From the NCBI RefSeq assembly GCF_001676055.1, contig NZ_LZEX01000045.1, positions 141,503-205,502 of the forward strand: DNA of 64,000 bases, in the 5' to 3' direction. A program made the translations under genes and the position numbers. Every line of letters starts with the position of its first letter. Within the stretch, counting starts at the first letter, position 1. The stretch is from Morganella psychrotolerans (GTDB lineage: Bacteria; Pseudomonadota; Gammaproteobacteria; Enterobacterales; Enterobacteriaceae). Shown here one piece after another: positions 21,990-31,971 of the stretch. The notes under the pieces were generated by a model, which saw only the letters and a program-made list of their open reading frames with translations, made no database searches and was not told the origin of the DNA.

Positions 21990-22421
21990 ATGGAAATCCG
22001 CACATTTGAGCAAAGTGACTTTGAAGAGGTCGCCGCACTCTGGGAACGTTGTGATATGGTCACGCCACCGGACGATCCGGAAACCGTGATTGAACGGAAA
22101 ATGGCACATGACCCTGCGCTGTTTCTGGTGGCAGAGGTTACCGGCGAAGTGGTGGGCACACTGTTGGGCGGTTATGACGGTTACCGGGGTTATGCCTATT
22201 ATCTGGCAGTTCATCCTGAATTTCAGGGGCGCGGTATTGCTAATGCGATGATAACCCGGCTGGAAAAAAAACTCCTGGCGCGCGGATGTCCGCAACTGCT
22301 GGTGACTATTCCGGACGATAATACGGCGACACTGAGTATGTTTGATAAGCTGGCGTATGACGAGTGTCAGCAGGACAGCCTGACATACAGTAAACGTTTG
22401 ATTACGGACCCGGAATATTAA
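21990..22421 (+). CDS. ypeA: GNAT-family acetyltransferase YpeA
   Basis: A 143-residue single GNAT domain. The acetyl-CoA binding motif is [14 protein letters not shown]. It matches E. coli YpeA through most of its length (for example [14 protein letters not shown]). ATG 21990 (MEIRTFEQ) is chosen over the in-frame ATG at 21879 because it matches the family start. The substrate is unknown. Divergent from hemF. Confidence 0.9.
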   Translation: MEIRTFEQSDFEEVAALWERCDMVTPPDDPETVIERKMAHDPALFLVAEVTGEVVGTLLGGYDGYRGYAYYLAVHPEFQGRGIANAMITRLEKKLLARGCPQLLVTIPDDNTATLSMFDKLAYDECQQDSLTYSKRLITDPEY

Positions 22422-22423
22422 CG

Positions 22424-22828
22424 TCAGGCCGGGTTTTTCACCACATCAATGTTGTCTGCCATGATCATAATGGAGTGGCGGTCTTTCTCCATTTCTCCCT
22501 CGATACGTACGGTATCATAAGGTGTGATGATGGTTTTCCCCCATAACTCAGCTGAAATCTTTATTTCGACCACACCACTGTAATCAGCAAAAAGATAGTG
22601 TTCAGGATCCAGCTGTGTCTGAATATTACCTTCCAGAATGACGCGGCTGTTGTCTTTGAGATACGGCAGTTGTTTGACCATAAAGCGTTGGGGAACTTCA
22701 CATTTTACTGTGCTCTGATGGTATTCATAGGCAGAAAAAGACGGCAGAGCGACCGCAGCACGCTGCGATAAAATACCCGCAAGTATTAACGCGGAAATCA
22801 GGTAAAAAGACGATTTCATATAAGTCAT
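22424..22828 (-). CDS. periplasmic OB-fold protein (YgiW/YdeI family)
   Basis: 134 residues with an N-terminal signal peptide (about the first 28 residues, ending near AVA-LPSF) and a bacterial OB-fold domain: VILEGNIQTQLDPEHYLFADYSGVVEIKI. The family is linked to stress tolerance. Either of two nearby Met codons (22828 or 22819) could be the start. It converges with ypeA, with only 2 bases between stops. Confidence 0.8.
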   Translation of the reverse strand: MTYMKSSFYLISALILAGILSQRAAVALPSFSAYEYHQSTVKCEVPQRFMVKQLPYLKDNSRVILEGNIQTQLDPEHYLFADYSGVVEIKISAELWGKTIITPYDTVRIEGEMEKDRHSIMIMADNIDVVKNPA

Positions 22829-23032
22829 TTTGCCATAATAAATTAGTTAGCCGGTTTTGTCTTTTATTGTGCAATAGGTATTGTGCAATAGGAGATATCT
22901 TATAGGAAATAATAATTTACAAAATCAGTAAAAACACGTGTTTTGTTAAAAAAATCTGATATAAAAATTCAGAATGAATGTTTTGGTAATTCAGGAGTCA
23001 GATACCTGAACTGAAAACAAAGGAGTGAAGAA

Positions 23033-23626
23033 ATGAGGTGTTATCAGGCAATGAAGCTGGCGGTTGTCGCCGGTGCCGTACTTATGCTGAACGGGTGCAG
23101 CTCGTTTTCATGGTCATCGTTATCGCCGGTCAGCTGGTTCAGCAGCAGTGGTCTGACACTGACAGCACAAGGGGTCGGCGGTGTGAACAACACTACATTG
23201 ATGACAGAAACAGCGATAAACCAAGGGCTGGAAGATAATTACACCCTGCTCAGCGGAATGCAGACAGAGCAGGGTGACATTGTGAAAATCTTTGAAGGCC
23301 GCAAAGACGGGAAAACGCTGATCCGCCTTTCCGGGCCGGAAAACGGTACGGTTCAGCGCATTGTTGTCAGTGACCCGGATATTTCCACTGAGTGGGATAC
23401 CGCAGCAGGTACTCTGTTTTCAGACATTTATCCGCAGGCCGCCGCCGGAGCCTGTACTTTGACGACAGAATTTGACGACAGCGCACAGGTTATCTGTACC
23501 GCACCGCAAAGTAAGCGTGTGTCCTATGTTTTCCGCGGGATCTGGTTCGGACCTGAGACATTGATGCCGTCTGACGATATTCTGAAAAGCTGGACAGTCA
23601 GCCACATGGTCTGGGCGAACAAATAA
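23033..23626 (+). CDS. yfeY: YfeY-like lipoprotein
   Basis: A 197-residue predicted lipoprotein (lipobox LNG-C) related to E. coli YfeY, a sigma-E regulated lipoprotein. Shared features are the SW..SPVSWF region after the Cys, the EQAI/NQGL...DNYTLLSGM segment and the end GPETLMPSDDILKSW. ATG 23033 follows AAGGAG. I could not confirm a sigma-E promoter by eye. yfeX follows, as in E. coli. Confidence 0.85.
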   Translation: MRCYQAMKLAVVAGAVLMLNGCSSFSWSSLSPVSWFSSSGLTLTAQGVGGVNNTTLMTETAINQGLEDNYTLLSGMQTEQGDIVKIFEGRKDGKTLIRLSGPENGTVQRIVVSDPDISTEWDTAAGTLFSDIYPQAAAGACTLTTEFDDSAQVICTAPQSKRVSYVFRGIWFGPETLMPSDDILKSWTVSHMVWANK

Positions 23627-23728
23627 TCCGGAATAATGAGTGAACTTGCAAAATAGCAAAGTAATTTATCATCAGTGACTTATGATAAGGCAATTTCGCG
23701 ATTAGACTTATGATGTAAAGGAAGCTAC

Positions 23729-24625
23729 ATGGCACAAGCACAAAGCGGTATCCTGCCGGAACATTGCCGTTTCGGTATTTTTATTGAAGCCACCACCAAA
23801 GGTGATAAATCCGCGATCCGGACCGGATGTCAGGTTTTTCTGGCGGCACTGAAAAAATTACAGACAGAGTTTCCCTCAGATAAACTGGGCGCAACTGTCG
23901 CATTCGGGCATTCACTGTGGCGTGAAATGAGCACTGAAAGCAGTGCTCCGGAACTGAAAGATTTCCGTGAACTGGGACGCGGTCTGGCACCTGCCACACA
24001 GTATGATCTCCTGATCCACATTCATTCACAGCGCCATGATATTAATTTTTCACTGGCACAGGCGGCGGTTGCCGCATTCAGTGACGCGGTTGAGATTCAG
24101 GGCGAAACCCACGGTTTCCGCTGGACAGAAGATCGCGACCTGAGCGGATTTATCGACGGAACAGAAAACCCGGCGGGTGACGAACGTCCGGACGTTGCGC
24201 TGATCGCAGAAGGGATCGATGCGGGCGGCAGTTATGTTCTGACTCAGCGCTGGGCGCACAGTCTGAATAAATGGACACGCTTCACACAAGAGCAGCAGGA
24301 AAAAATGATTGGCCGCACCAAAGCGGACAGCACAGAGCTGGATGAAGAGGTGCGCAATGTTACCTCTCACGTCTCCCGTGTGGTTATCGAAGAAGAGGGT
24401 GAAGAACTGGCTATCCTGCGCCAGAGCCTGCCATATGGCACGGCAAGTGGTGAGCACGGGCTGTTTTTTATCGCCTATTGCGCCCGCCTGCATAATATTG
24501 AACAGCAGCTTCTGAATATGTTCGGTGAAACAGACGGCAAAGTGGATGATTTACTGCGTTTCAGTAAACCAAAAACCGGCGCGTACTATTATGCCCCGTC
24601 TCTGGAACAGCTTAAGGCGTTGTAA
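23729..24625 (+). CDS. yfeX: DyP-type heme peroxidase YfeX
   Basis: A 298-residue dye-decolorizing peroxidase. The family motif GFIDGTENP contains the catalytic Asp. The proximal heme His falls in the second domain ([10 protein letters not shown]). Without a signal peptide it should be cytosolic. Porphyrinogen oxidation and heme binding have been described for YfeX. It starts at ATG 23729 after AAGGAAG. Confidence 0.95.
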   Translation: MAQAQSGILPEHCRFGIFIEATTKGDKSAIRTGCQVFLAALKKLQTEFPSDKLGATVAFGHSLWREMSTESSAPELKDFRELGRGLAPATQYDLLIHIHSQRHDINFSLAQAAVAAFSDAVEIQGETHGFRWTEDRDLSGFIDGTENPAGDERPDVALIAEGIDAGGSYVLTQRWAHSLNKWTRFTQEQQEKMIGRTKADSTELDEEVRNVTSHVSRVVIEEEGEELAILRQSLPYGTASGEHGLFFIAYCARLHNIEQQLLNMFGETDGKVDDLLRFSKPKTGAYYYAPSLEQLKAL

Positions 24626-24708
24626 TTCTTTATATATAATATCGGACTCCCGGGGTGCTGTCATAAATAACACCTGCGGTCAGGTAAAGCAGCGATAACG
24701 GATAAGAG

Positions 24709-24778
24709 AACGAAAAGCGTCTGCGCCATGGATGGCGCAGCCGAGCTTACACGGATGTATTTACAGCGACTTTTCGTT
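24709..24778. repeat. 70-bp palindromic element in the yfeX downstream spacer
   Basis: Terminal inverted repeats AACGAAAAG (24709-24717) and CTTTTCGTT (24770-24778) enclose a second perfect palindrome: CTGCGCCAT (24721-24729), GG, ATGGCGCAG (24732-24740). The nested structure looks like a REP/ERIC-type dispersed element. The rest of the spacer 24626-24933 is AT-rich and leads to the small gene's promoter. Confidence 0.75.
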
Positions 24779-24933
24779 TTGTCCGTTGTCAACGGCTCCC
24801 CGGGTTTAATTAATAACACTGTTTATTTTTGTTTTTTATCCTTACAAATATAAAGGTTAAATGACACTATTCCGCTGTACCTTCCCCTGAGGGCAACCTC
24901 TATCCTTTGTTACACACAACAAAGGAGGCGCTT

Positions 24934-25092
24934 ATGTTTGAATTTTTCAGAGACAACTGGTTTATTCTGATGCTGCTTATCTGCCCGCTGATGCACTTTT
25001 TTATGCACCGGGGTCATGGTTCGCATGACAAGTGTCAGCACAAAGAGAAAACATCCGCTCAGGAAGAAGAGAAGAAACATATGGATGCATGA
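24934..25092 (+). CDS. small membrane protein, DUF2933-like
   Basis: 52 residues: one membrane segment (FFRDNWFILMLLICPLMHFF) followed by a His/Lys/Glu-rich tail with HRGHGSHDKCQH. It resembles DUF2933 small membrane proteins, often found near metal-handling genes. AAGGAGG 5 bases before ATG 24934 is an excellent ribosome binding site. The function is unknown; the His/Cys tail could bind metal (inference). Confidence 0.75.
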   Translation: MFEFFRDNWFILMLLICPLMHFFMHRGHGSHDKCQHKEKTSAQEEEKKHMDA

Positions 25093-25221
25093 GTGTCCGG
25101 ATGAAAAAAATCACTATATATCATTCCATATTGATATAAGAAAACGGTTATATTCACTTTCCTGCTATATACAAACTGGCTAGAGTAATCCGTACTTGTC
25201 ATCACAATAAGGAATGTCGCC

Positions 25222-26238
25222 GTGAAACAGTTCCCGAAAACGGTATTACCCGCCGGTTTACTGATACTGGCCACGCTGTGGAGCGGCGCAGCCAGTGCCG
25301 CACAACTACTGAACAGCTCCTATGATATTGCCCGTGAACTGTTTACTGAGCTGAATCCGCTGTTTGAAAAACAGTGGAATGCCGCGCATCCGGATGACCT
25401 TCTGACTATCCGTCAGTCTCACGGTGGTTCTTCAAAACAGGCGCTGGCCATTTTGCAGGGCCTGCGGGCAGATGTGGTGACATACAACCAGGTCACCGAC
25501 GTTCAGGTACTGCATGATAAAGGGCAACTGCTTGCAGCGGATTGGCAATCCCGTCTGGCGAATAACAGCTCACCTTATTATTCCACCATGGCATTTCTGG
25601 TGCGTAAGGGAAACCCGAAACAGATAACTGACTGGGATTCTCTGCTGCGTGATGATGTAAAAATTGTCTTTCCTAATCCGAAAACCTCCGGTAACGGGCG
25701 TTATACCTATCTGGCGGCAGAAGGCTTCTGGCAGCAGAAAAACGGGGTAAACAGCCCGGAAACTACAAAGCAGATGGCAAAATTTCTCAGTAATGTGGCG
25801 GTATTTGATACCGGCGGGCGGGGTGCGACCACGTCATTCATTGAACGCGGGCTGGGCGATGTACTGATAAGCTTTGAATCCGAAGTAAATAATATCCGCC
25901 ATGAATATGGCGAAGATGATTATGATGTTATCGTGCCGCAGTTTAATATCCTGGCAGAATTTCCGGTTGCCCGCATAGATAAAAATACAGAACGCAACGG
26001 TACACAAGCTGTTGCCGACGCCTATCTGGACTTTTTATACAGTCCGGCAGCGCAGGAAAAAATGACACAGTTTAACTACCGCGTGGCGGATCAGGGAATT
26101 ATGGCGGCAAACAAAACGCGCTTCCCGCCGGTCAGGTTGTTCCGTGTTGAAAATCAGTTCGGCTCCTGGGCACAGGTAATGGAAACCCGGTTTAATTCAG
26201 GCGGTGAATTCGATACGCTGATGGCACAAGGCCGCTGA
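25222..26238 (+). CDS. cysP: sulfate/thiosulfate ABC transporter substrate-binding protein
   Basis: A 338-residue periplasmic binding protein with a 26-residue signal peptide ([12 protein letters not shown]). Family motifs are [37 protein letters not shown] and [14 protein letters not shown]. It resembles CysP/Sbp. GTG 25222 follows AAGGAA. First gene of a cysPTWA operon; in enterobacteria this is activated by CysB, but I did not define a CysB site. Confidence 0.95.
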   Translation: MKQFPKTVLPAGLLILATLWSGAASAAQLLNSSYDIARELFTELNPLFEKQWNAAHPDDLLTIRQSHGGSSKQALAILQGLRADVVTYNQVTDVQVLHDKGQLLAADWQSRLANNSSPYYSTMAFLVRKGNPKQITDWDSLLRDDVKIVFPNPKTSGNGRYTYLAAEGFWQQKNGVNSPETTKQMAKFLSNVAVFDTGGRGATTSFIERGLGDVLISFESEVNNIRHEYGEDDYDVIVPQFNILAEFPVARIDKNTERNGTQAVADAYLDFLYSPAAQEKMTQFNYRVADQGIMAANKTRFPPVRLFRVENQFGSWAQVMETRFNSGGEFDTLMAQGR

Positions 26239-26239
26239 T

Positions 26240-27067
26240 ATGTCGCGGCGGGTTTTACCGGGTTTCGGGCTGTCTCTCGGCTTTACACTGCTCTATACCG
26301 GGTTGATTTTATTGCTGCCCCTGACTGCGCTGGTGATGCAACTGGCGCAGATGAGCTGGTCGCAGTACTGGAATGTGGTAACCAGCCCGCAGGTGGTTGC
26401 CGCCTATGGAGTGACCCTGAAAGCCGCGCTGGCCGCCAGTTTGTTCAATGCTGTTTTCGGCATACTGATGGCGTGGATCCTGACGCGTTACCGTTTTCCG
26501 GGCCGTCGTATTCTGGACGGACTGATGGATCTGCCCTTTGCCTTACCCACGGCAGTGGCGGGGCTGACACTTGCCACTCTCTTTGCCCCGGACGGCTGGT
26601 ACGGGCGGTTTTTCCACTCTTTTGATATCACGGTCGTGAATACCTGGGTGGGTATTGCCGTTGCCATGGCATTTACCAGCATTCCCTTTGTGGTCCGCAC
26701 GGTACAGCCGGTACTGGAATCCCTGAAACCTGAGTATGAAGAGGCGGCAGAAACCCTGGGTGCATCCCGTCTGCAAATTTTTTACCGTGTTATCTGGCCG
26801 GAAATTGTGCCCGCGGCGCTGGCAGGGACAGTGTTGTCTTTTACCCGCAGCCTTGGCGAGTTTGGTGCGGTGATTTTTATTGCCGGCAATCTGGCATGGA
26901 AAACAGAAGTGGTTTCATTTCTGATTTTTGTCCGTTTACAGGAATTTGATTTCCCTGCTGCCACCGCGATTGCATCCGTTATTCTGATGGCATCACTGGT
27001 ATTGCTTCTTACCGTCAATATTATTCAGAGCCGTGTTGGTTTGCGGACAGGCGGGGCGTATGGCTGA
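26240..27067 (+). CDS. cysT: sulfate/thiosulfate ABC transporter permease CysT
   Basis: A 275-residue inner-membrane permease with about six membrane segments. The EAA loop that contacts the ATPase is visible (EEAAETLGASRLQIFYRVIWP). It starts one base after the cysP stop and overlaps cysW by 8 bases, so translation is coupled. Confidence 0.95.
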   Translation: MSRRVLPGFGLSLGFTLLYTGLILLLPLTALVMQLAQMSWSQYWNVVTSPQVVAAYGVTLKAALAASLFNAVFGILMAWILTRYRFPGRRILDGLMDLPFALPTAVAGLTLATLFAPDGWYGRFFHSFDITVVNTWVGIAVAMAFTSIPFVVRTVQPVLESLKPEYEEAAETLGASRLQIFYRVIWPEIVPAALAGTVLSFTRSLGEFGAVIFIAGNLAWKTEVVSFLIFVRLQEFDFPAATAIASVILMASLVLLLTVNIIQSRVGLRTGGAYG

Positions 27068-27917
27068 TAATTTCCGTCGCCGTCCGAATTTTGCGTGGCA
27101 AAAATGGATACTGATTACCGCCGGGATGCTGCTCACGCTCGGGATCTTAATTATTCCGTTGGGCTGGATTTTTGTGACCGCACTGTCAGAGGGTATTACC
27201 GGCGTTATGAAGGCACTGAGCGCAGCGGATACACAGCATGCTATCTGGCTGACTCTGATTGTTGCGTTGATCACCGTGCCGGTAAACCTGGTTTTCGGCA
27301 CACTGCTGGCGTGGCTTGTTACCCGGTTTCGCTTTCCCGGTCGTCAGCTGTTACTGACACTGGCGGATTTGCCGTTTGCTGTGTCACCGGTTATCGCCGG
27401 TTTGCTCTATTTATTACTGTATGGCGCAAATGGCTGGCTGGGCAGTTTTTTTGAAAATGACCTCAATAAACAGATTATGTTTGCGCTGCCGGGCATTGTG
27501 CTGGTGACTATATTTGTCACCTGTCCTTATGTGGTGCGGGAACTGGTGCCGGTGATGCTCAGTCAGGGCGCGCAGGAAGAAGAGGCAGCGGTGCTGCTCG
27601 GTGCGTCGGCGTACCAGATTTGGTGGCGCGTGACCTTACCCAATATCCGCTGGCCGCTGTTTTACGGCGTGATCCTCACCAATGCGCGGGCGATAGGTGA
27701 ATTCGGCGCGGTGTCTGTGGTATCCGGTGCTATTCGCGGAGAAACATTCACCCTTCCGTTACAGGTGGAACTCTTACATCAGGATTATCAGACGGTTGCG
27801 GCATTTACTGCTGCAGGATTGCTGGCGCTGATGGCAGTAGTGACACTATTCATCCGGCACGGCGTGTCCTGGTATCTGGCACGGCGGGAGTCATCCGGGA
27901 GACATTATGAGCATTGA
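27060..27917 (+). CDS. cysW: sulfate/thiosulfate ABC transporter permease CysW
   Basis: 285 residues, partner permease to CysT. The EAA motif reads [46 protein letters not shown] and the C-terminal [23 protein letters not shown] are nearly identical to E. coli CysW. ATG 27060 (MADNFRRR) fits the E. coli N-terminus; the frame is open upstream to 27033. It overlaps the cysA start by 11 bases. Confidence 0.95.
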   Translation: MADNFRRRPNFAWQKWILITAGMLLTLGILIIPLGWIFVTALSEGITGVMKALSAADTQHAIWLTLIVALITVPVNLVFGTLLAWLVTRFRFPGRQLLLTLADLPFAVSPVIAGLLYLLLYGANGWLGSFFENDLNKQIMFALPGIVLVTIFVTCPYVVRELVPVMLSQGAQEEEAAVLLGASAYQIWWRVTLPNIRWPLFYGVILTNARAIGEFGAVSVVSGAIRGETFTLPLQVELLHQDYQTVAAFTAAGLLALMAVVTLFIRHGVSWYLARRESSGRHYEH

Positions 27918-28251
27918 AATTACTAACCTTACGCACCATTTTGGTGCGGATCCGGTACTGCGTGATATCTCACTCTCTGTCGCTGACGGTGAGATAGTGG
28001 CGCTGCTCGGGCCTTCCGGCTCGGGTAAAACGACTTTACTGCGCATTATTGCCGGACTGACGACTCACACCCGTGGGCAGCTTTATATCAGCGGGGAAGA
28101 AGTCTCGCATCTGCCTGCCGGAGAGCGGCGCGCCGGGTTTGTGTTTCAGCACTATGCCCTGTTTCGTCACATGACCGTTTTTGACAATATTGCATTCGGG
28201 CTGACGGTTTTGCCGCGAAAAAACCGCCCGTCAAAAAAAAGTGATCCATGA
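27907..28251 (+). pseudogene. cysA: cysA N-terminal part (sulfate transporter ATPase, frame-disrupted)
   Basis: 114 residues holding the first part of CysA: Walker [10 protein letters not shown] (about residues 37-45) and the Q-loop [11 protein letters not shown]. The frame leaves the CysA alignment after [10 protein letters not shown] and stops at TGA 28249-28251. An ungapped fit to E. coli CysA across the break needs two single-base deletions: one A from the A8 run (28233-28240) and one from the A6 run (28251-28256). The corrected reading is [15 protein letters not shown]. The signature, Walker B and switch His are in the next frame. It is either a pseudogene, a genuine split gene, or two assembly errors. 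The rest of the operon is intact. Confidence 0.85.
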
Positions 28252-29039
28252 AAAAAGTTACGGCCTTGCTGGAAAAAATACAGTTACCGCATCTGGCACA
28301 ACGCTATCCCGCACAGCTTTCAGGCGGGCAGCAACAGCGGGTGGCGCTCGCGCGTGCACTAGCGGCAGAGCCGCGTATTCTGCTGCTGGACGAGCCGTTT
28401 GGTGCGCTGGATACGCAAGTCAGAATTGAGCTGCGCCGCTGGTTACGTCAACTCCATCAGTCACTGCGTTTTACCGCTGTTTTTGTCACCCATGATCAGG
28501 AAGAAGCTCTTGAGGTGGCTGACCGCGTGGTGGTGATGCATAACGGGCAGATTGAGCAGGTTGCCGCGCCGGACACCTTGCAGGAAAATACAGAAAACCG
28601 TTTTGTGACCGAGTTTCTCGGGCAGGTGAATACCCTGAATGGTGAAATCAGCGACAGCGGCATCTTACAGATTGGCGGGGTAAACCAGCCGGTCAGTCTC
28701 TCGGCAGCCCCGGGAAAGGTGAGTGTGTTTGTGCGCCCGTGGGCGCTGGCGCTGAGTCCCGTTTTCTCGCCGGATAGTTTTGCGGCACAGGTATCTTCTG
28801 TCCGTTCATACGGACACTATCGCAAAGCGATGGTGACAACGGTTGCCGCCGGACATGAAATTACGGTTATTTTACCGCAGGATGCGGCGGAGGTTATCAG
28901 CGGAGAGACCGTCTGGCTGACGGCGCAGAATATCCGGGTATTTCGCGGGGAGGATGAGCTGATGTGGCAGACTCAATCTCAATCTTCTGCTGAGAATCCC
29001 GGCTATTTTCCGCGCATGACAATAAATCCGGTGACATGA
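28248..29039 (+). pseudogene. cysA: cysA C-terminal part (sulfate transporter ATPase, frame-disrupted)
   Basis: 263 residues with the ABC signature LSGGQQQR, Walker [13 protein letters not shown], switch VTHDQEE, and the C-terminal TOBE-like regulatory domain, well aligned with CysA to the end. Its ATG (28248-28250) overlaps the upstream fragment's TGA as ATGA, the classical arrangement for termination-reinitiation, but no clear Shine-Dalgarno precedes it. A functional ATPase would need both halves to associate or the frame to be corrected. Confidence 0.85.
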
Positions 29040-29090
29040 CCGGGGCTGTGGCAGTATGGTTTGAGTTTACTTATTCAGAGGCAGAAAAAC

Positions 29091-29972
29091 GTGGCATCGA
29101 TCAGTAATGTAATCGGCAATACCCCGCTTATCCGGCTCGCCCGGCTTAGTGAAGGCACGGGAGCTGAGATCCTGGTTAAAACAGAGGGGAATAACCCCGG
29201 CGGTTCAGTAAAAGATCGCGCCGCAAAAAGCATGATTGACGGTGCGCAGCTGCGCGGTGAAATTTGTCCGGGAGATACCCTGATAGAAGCCACCAGCGGA
29301 AATACCGGTATTGCGCTGGCAATGATCGCGGCAGTCAGAGGCTATAAATTGAAGCTGCTGATGCCGGAAAATATGAGTGCTGAGCGCCGGGCGGCAATGC
29401 GTGCTTATGGTGCGGAGCTGGTGCTGGTCAGCCGCGCGCTGGGTATGGAAGGCGCGCGGGATCTCGCACAGCAGATGGCTGCGGCAGGTGAAGGGTATGT
29501 GCTTGACCAGTTTAATAACCCGGATAACCCGCTGGCGCATTATCAGACAACCGGACCGGAAATCTGGCAGCAGACAGACGGGCGCATCACTCATTTTGTG
29601 TCTGCAATGGGTACCACCGGGACTATCAGTGGTGTGGGGCGTTACCTGAAAGAGGTCGCGCCACAGGTGAATGTTACCGGGCTGCAACCGGCAGAAAACA
29701 GTCAGATACCGGGGATCCGCCGCTGGTCACAGGGTTACCTTCCCGGTATTTTTCAGCCACAGCTGGTGGATGATATTCTGGATATCACACAGCAGGAAGC
29801 GGAAAGCACTATGCGGCAGTTAGCGCAGCAGGAGGGAATTTTCTGTGGCGTAAGTTCCGGCGGGGCGGTTGCCGGTGCGCTGAAGATAGCGCAAACACAA
29901 CCCGGAGCCGTGATTGTGGCAATTATTTGTGATCGCGGAGACCGCTATCTCTCAACCGGCGTTTTTGGCTGA
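29091..29972 (+). CDS. cysM: cysteine synthase B (O-acetylserine sulfhydrylase B)
   Basis: A 293-residue PLP enzyme that makes cysteine or S-sulfocysteine from O-acetylserine, including with thiosulfate, which fits its place after the thiosulfate transporter. The PLP Lys lies in GGSVKDRAA; the substrate loop is ATSGNTGIALAM and the phosphate-binding loop GTTGTISGVG. GTG 29091 (MASISNVIGNTPLIRL) follows AGAGGC; the upstream TTG at 29061 is unlikely. The usual short C-terminal tail after STGVFG is absent. Confidence 0.95.
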   Translation: MASISNVIGNTPLIRLARLSEGTGAEILVKTEGNNPGGSVKDRAAKSMIDGAQLRGEICPGDTLIEATSGNTGIALAMIAAVRGYKLKLLMPENMSAERRAAMRAYGAELVLVSRALGMEGARDLAQQMAAAGEGYVLDQFNNPDNPLAHYQTTGPEIWQQTDGRITHFVSAMGTTGTISGVGRYLKEVAPQVNVTGLQPAENSQIPGIRRWSQGYLPGIFQPQLVDDILDITQQEAESTMRQLAQQEGIFCGVSSGGAVAGALKIAQTQPGAVIVAIICDRGDRYLSTGVFG

Positions 29973-30001
29973 TAATCAGCGCAACAATCTGTTCCCGCTG
30001 C

Positions 30002-30442
30002 TCAGCGCCGGTATTTCATGTGCAGAAGCGGGAACGGATTTCCCTCACCGTCCAACTCAGAGCGTCCGGTCTGTTCAAATCCCATATGCAGATAAAAGCC
30101 CGCACCCTGCGGATTTTGCTCATTCACATCCAGCTCATCAGCCTGTAACTGTTCAACGGCATATTTTACCAGTAATTTCCCGACGCCTTTTCCTCTGGTA
30201 TCCGCATCGACAAATAACATTTCAATGCGGTTTTCAGCTGTACCAAGAAAGCCGTAAATTGTGCCGTTTTCATCGACAGCCACATCTACCCGCAGGTTTG
30301 GAAGGTAGGTATTGAGCAGCAGAGGGCGCAGCGCACAAATATCCTCTTCCCGTAAAAAATGATGAGTTGCGCGGACAGATGATTCCCAGACAGCCAGCAG
30401 GCGGGGGAATTGTACCGGGCGTGCCGGTTCGATAGTTAACAT
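30002..30442 (-). CDS. GNAT-family acetyltransferase, YjaB-like
   Basis: 146 residues. The acetyl-CoA motif is DADTRGKGVGKLLV. The segment VNEQNPQGAGFYLHMGFEQTGRSELDGEGNPFPLL closely parallels E. coli YjaB, and the early SSVRATHHFLREEDI matches too. The substrate is unknown. It converges with cysM. Confidence 0.85.
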   Translation of the reverse strand: MLTIEPARPVQFPRLLAVWESSVRATHHFLREEDICALRPLLLNTYLPNLRVDVAVDENGTIYGFLGTAENRIEMLFVDADTRGKGVGKLLVKYAVEQLQADELDVNEQNPQGAGFYLHMGFEQTGRSELDGEGNPFPLLHMKYRR

Positions 30443-30552
30443 AATAATTTTCTGTATAAAGATAATAATGCCAATCTTAACGAACTATCAGGGGAAGTCG
30501 AACAGAAAAGCAGAGATACCCTTGTTCATTCACAGTATAGGTTCGTTGGCGG

Positions 30553-30640
30553 AACGAGGACAGCCGGGTCACATACTGGTGTATGCTTCCCGGCGGGCGG
30601 AACTTGCCGCCTGCCTGCATTTTGAATGACGTTGGGTATA
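30553..30640. repeat. palindromic dispersed repeat, copy 1
   Basis: The core holds GGTCACATACTGGTGTATGC, flanked by a CCGGCGGGCGGAACTTGCCGC arm and CTGCCTGCAT, and then GAATGACGTTGGGTATA. The same core and arms recur at 42391-42500 and, degenerate, at 43633-43745. It lies between two minus-strand genes. Confidence 0.75.
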
Positions 30641-30672
30641 TACCCCGGCGTTACCGGAGTATAGCGGGAAAT

Positions 30673-31248
30673 TTAATGATTAATCTGACGTTTTTTTGGT
30701 GTACAGATATACACCCACGCCGGAGGCACATTAAATAACACACGCTCTTTGCGAAAATGAAAATAGCGGTGCAGGTATTTCTCAAATTTTGTGGTGTACT
30801 GGAACAGAATAAACTGCCCGTCACTGACTTCTATATTATCGCGGACTGCTTTCAGAATGCGCAATCCGGTGCGGCGATCTATCGAGAGAAACGGTAAACC
30901 GGAAAAAATAACATTATACGGGCGGCTCAGTTTCTCTGCGGAATCCGAAAAAATGCCCAACCGGTCATCCTGAAATTTATTCAGCAGACTGACAAAATAC
31001 GGGTCAATTTCGTAGGCGTCCAGATTTGCCTGCGGGTTCATCTGTTCCAGAATCTGGCGGGTGATAACCCCGGTTCCTGCACCCAGTTCAGCAAAATTCT
31101 GTGTATCTGCCCAGTTAACGTGACGAACCATTGCGCGGCACAACCAGCGTGATGAGGGCGCAATGGTCCCCATCGTCGCAGGTGAAACAATAAATTTGCG
31201 GATGTACGCGTAATAACTTCGCAACGGTGAATAATCTGATACTTCCAT
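30673..31248 (-). CDS. SAM-dependent methyltransferase, phospholipid-methyltransferase-like
   Basis: A 191-residue class I methyltransferase. SAM motif I is FAELGAGTGVITRQIL (about residues 52-67), the acidic residue after beta-2 is in LDAYEIDPYFV, and motif IV is VIFSGLPFLS. The N-terminal ATMGTIAPSSRWLCRAMV is typical of PmtA-like phospholipid N-methyltransferases and rRNA adenine dimethylase relatives. The substrate is not shown by the sequence. The start is supported by AAGGAA upstream. Confidence 0.75.
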   Translation of the reverse strand: MEVSDYSPLRSYYAYIRKFIVSPATMGTIAPSSRWLCRAMVRHVNWADTQNFAELGAGTGVITRQILEQMNPQANLDAYEIDPYFVSLLNKFQDDRLGIFSDSAEKLSRPYNVIFSGLPFLSIDRRTGLRILKAVRDNIEVSDGQFILFQYTTKFEKYLHRYFHFRKERVLFNVPPAWVYICTPKKRQINH

Positions 31249-31788
31249 AGGTATTCCTTACAGGCTCTGCCGGTGTTCTGTGCAAGAGAACATAATCCAA
31301 AACATATTTCCGCCCGGGATTGTTGCCGGGAAGGTGCATTGGCAAAAATTAACTTATCCATGTTTCGGAATAAGCAGAACAGGAAACCTGACGGTAAATA
31401 GTCACGTCAGTGAAACATCTTCATCATATTCTCATTTTCCCTGATTCTCCATAGGGAACGCGTGGATTTTTCACCCTCATAATATTAGGTTCTTTTTTTC
31501 GTATTTTATTATATTTCATTGTGTTACTGGTTATTTTTAAATAAATTACAAAAAAAACGAATAAGATTATTTTGTTATAAATAAGAATGATATGCCCTGA
31601 ATGGCACGGTTTCAGGCAGAGCAGTCAGCCGGATAATGATATGTGGCAAAGAGAATACAGCCAGATTAAATAATGATGACAGGTGAAGGGAAGGTTTTTT
31701 CATAACCTGACAATAGTTGTTTTAACATGACATTCTGCCTGCACCGGATGATTATTCTATGTAATATCCGGCACAGAATATAAATTAA
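31249..31788. other. 540-base AT-rich spacer without a gene
   Basis: I see no convincing open frame. It contains long A/T runs around 31490-31590 and a small palindrome near 31748-31773 (CCGGATG...ATATCCGG) just beyond the 3' end of the ydcY-like gene, which may be its terminator. The right end borders the ydcY-like stop, and the left end must hold the methyltransferase promoter. Confidence 0.5.
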
Positions 31789-31971
31789 CTAGTGATGTAC
31801 TTTTCCGTGATCCATAATCGCCTGGCGCAGACGTTGCTGCAGTTCATAACGCTGTTCGTACGGCAGCGGATTAGTGTCACCCAGGCTAATCATTAACTTA
31901 TTCATTTCAGTGATACTGTTGCTCTCAATTGCTTTTTCCACGGCAGCTTCACTCTGTGCATAATCACTCAT
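31789..31971 (-). CDS. ydcY: YdcY-like small protein (DUF2526)
   Basis: 60 residues that parallel E. coli YdcY: the blocks AIESNSITEMNKLMISLGD and RYELQQRLRQAIMDHGK match its helices in order. It is acidic, predicted helical and soluble. The E. coli protein is slightly longer at the C-terminus. ATG is preceded by AAGGAC. The function is unknown. Confidence 0.8.
   Translation of the reverse strand: MSDYAQSEAAVEKAIESNSITEMNKLMISLGDTNPLPYEQRYELQQRLRQAIMDHGKVHH

Noticed and set aside
28231..28251. Programmed -1 frameshift on the A8 run making full-length CysA
   Set aside because: Slipping back one base on the run meets TGA at 28242-28244 at once. The frame that aligns with CysA needs two extra bases removed, at two places.
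28241..28429. A 62-codon frame inside cysA
   Set aside because: It is the third frame of the cysA coding region and encodes low-complexity Arg/Ala-rich sequence; a shadow.
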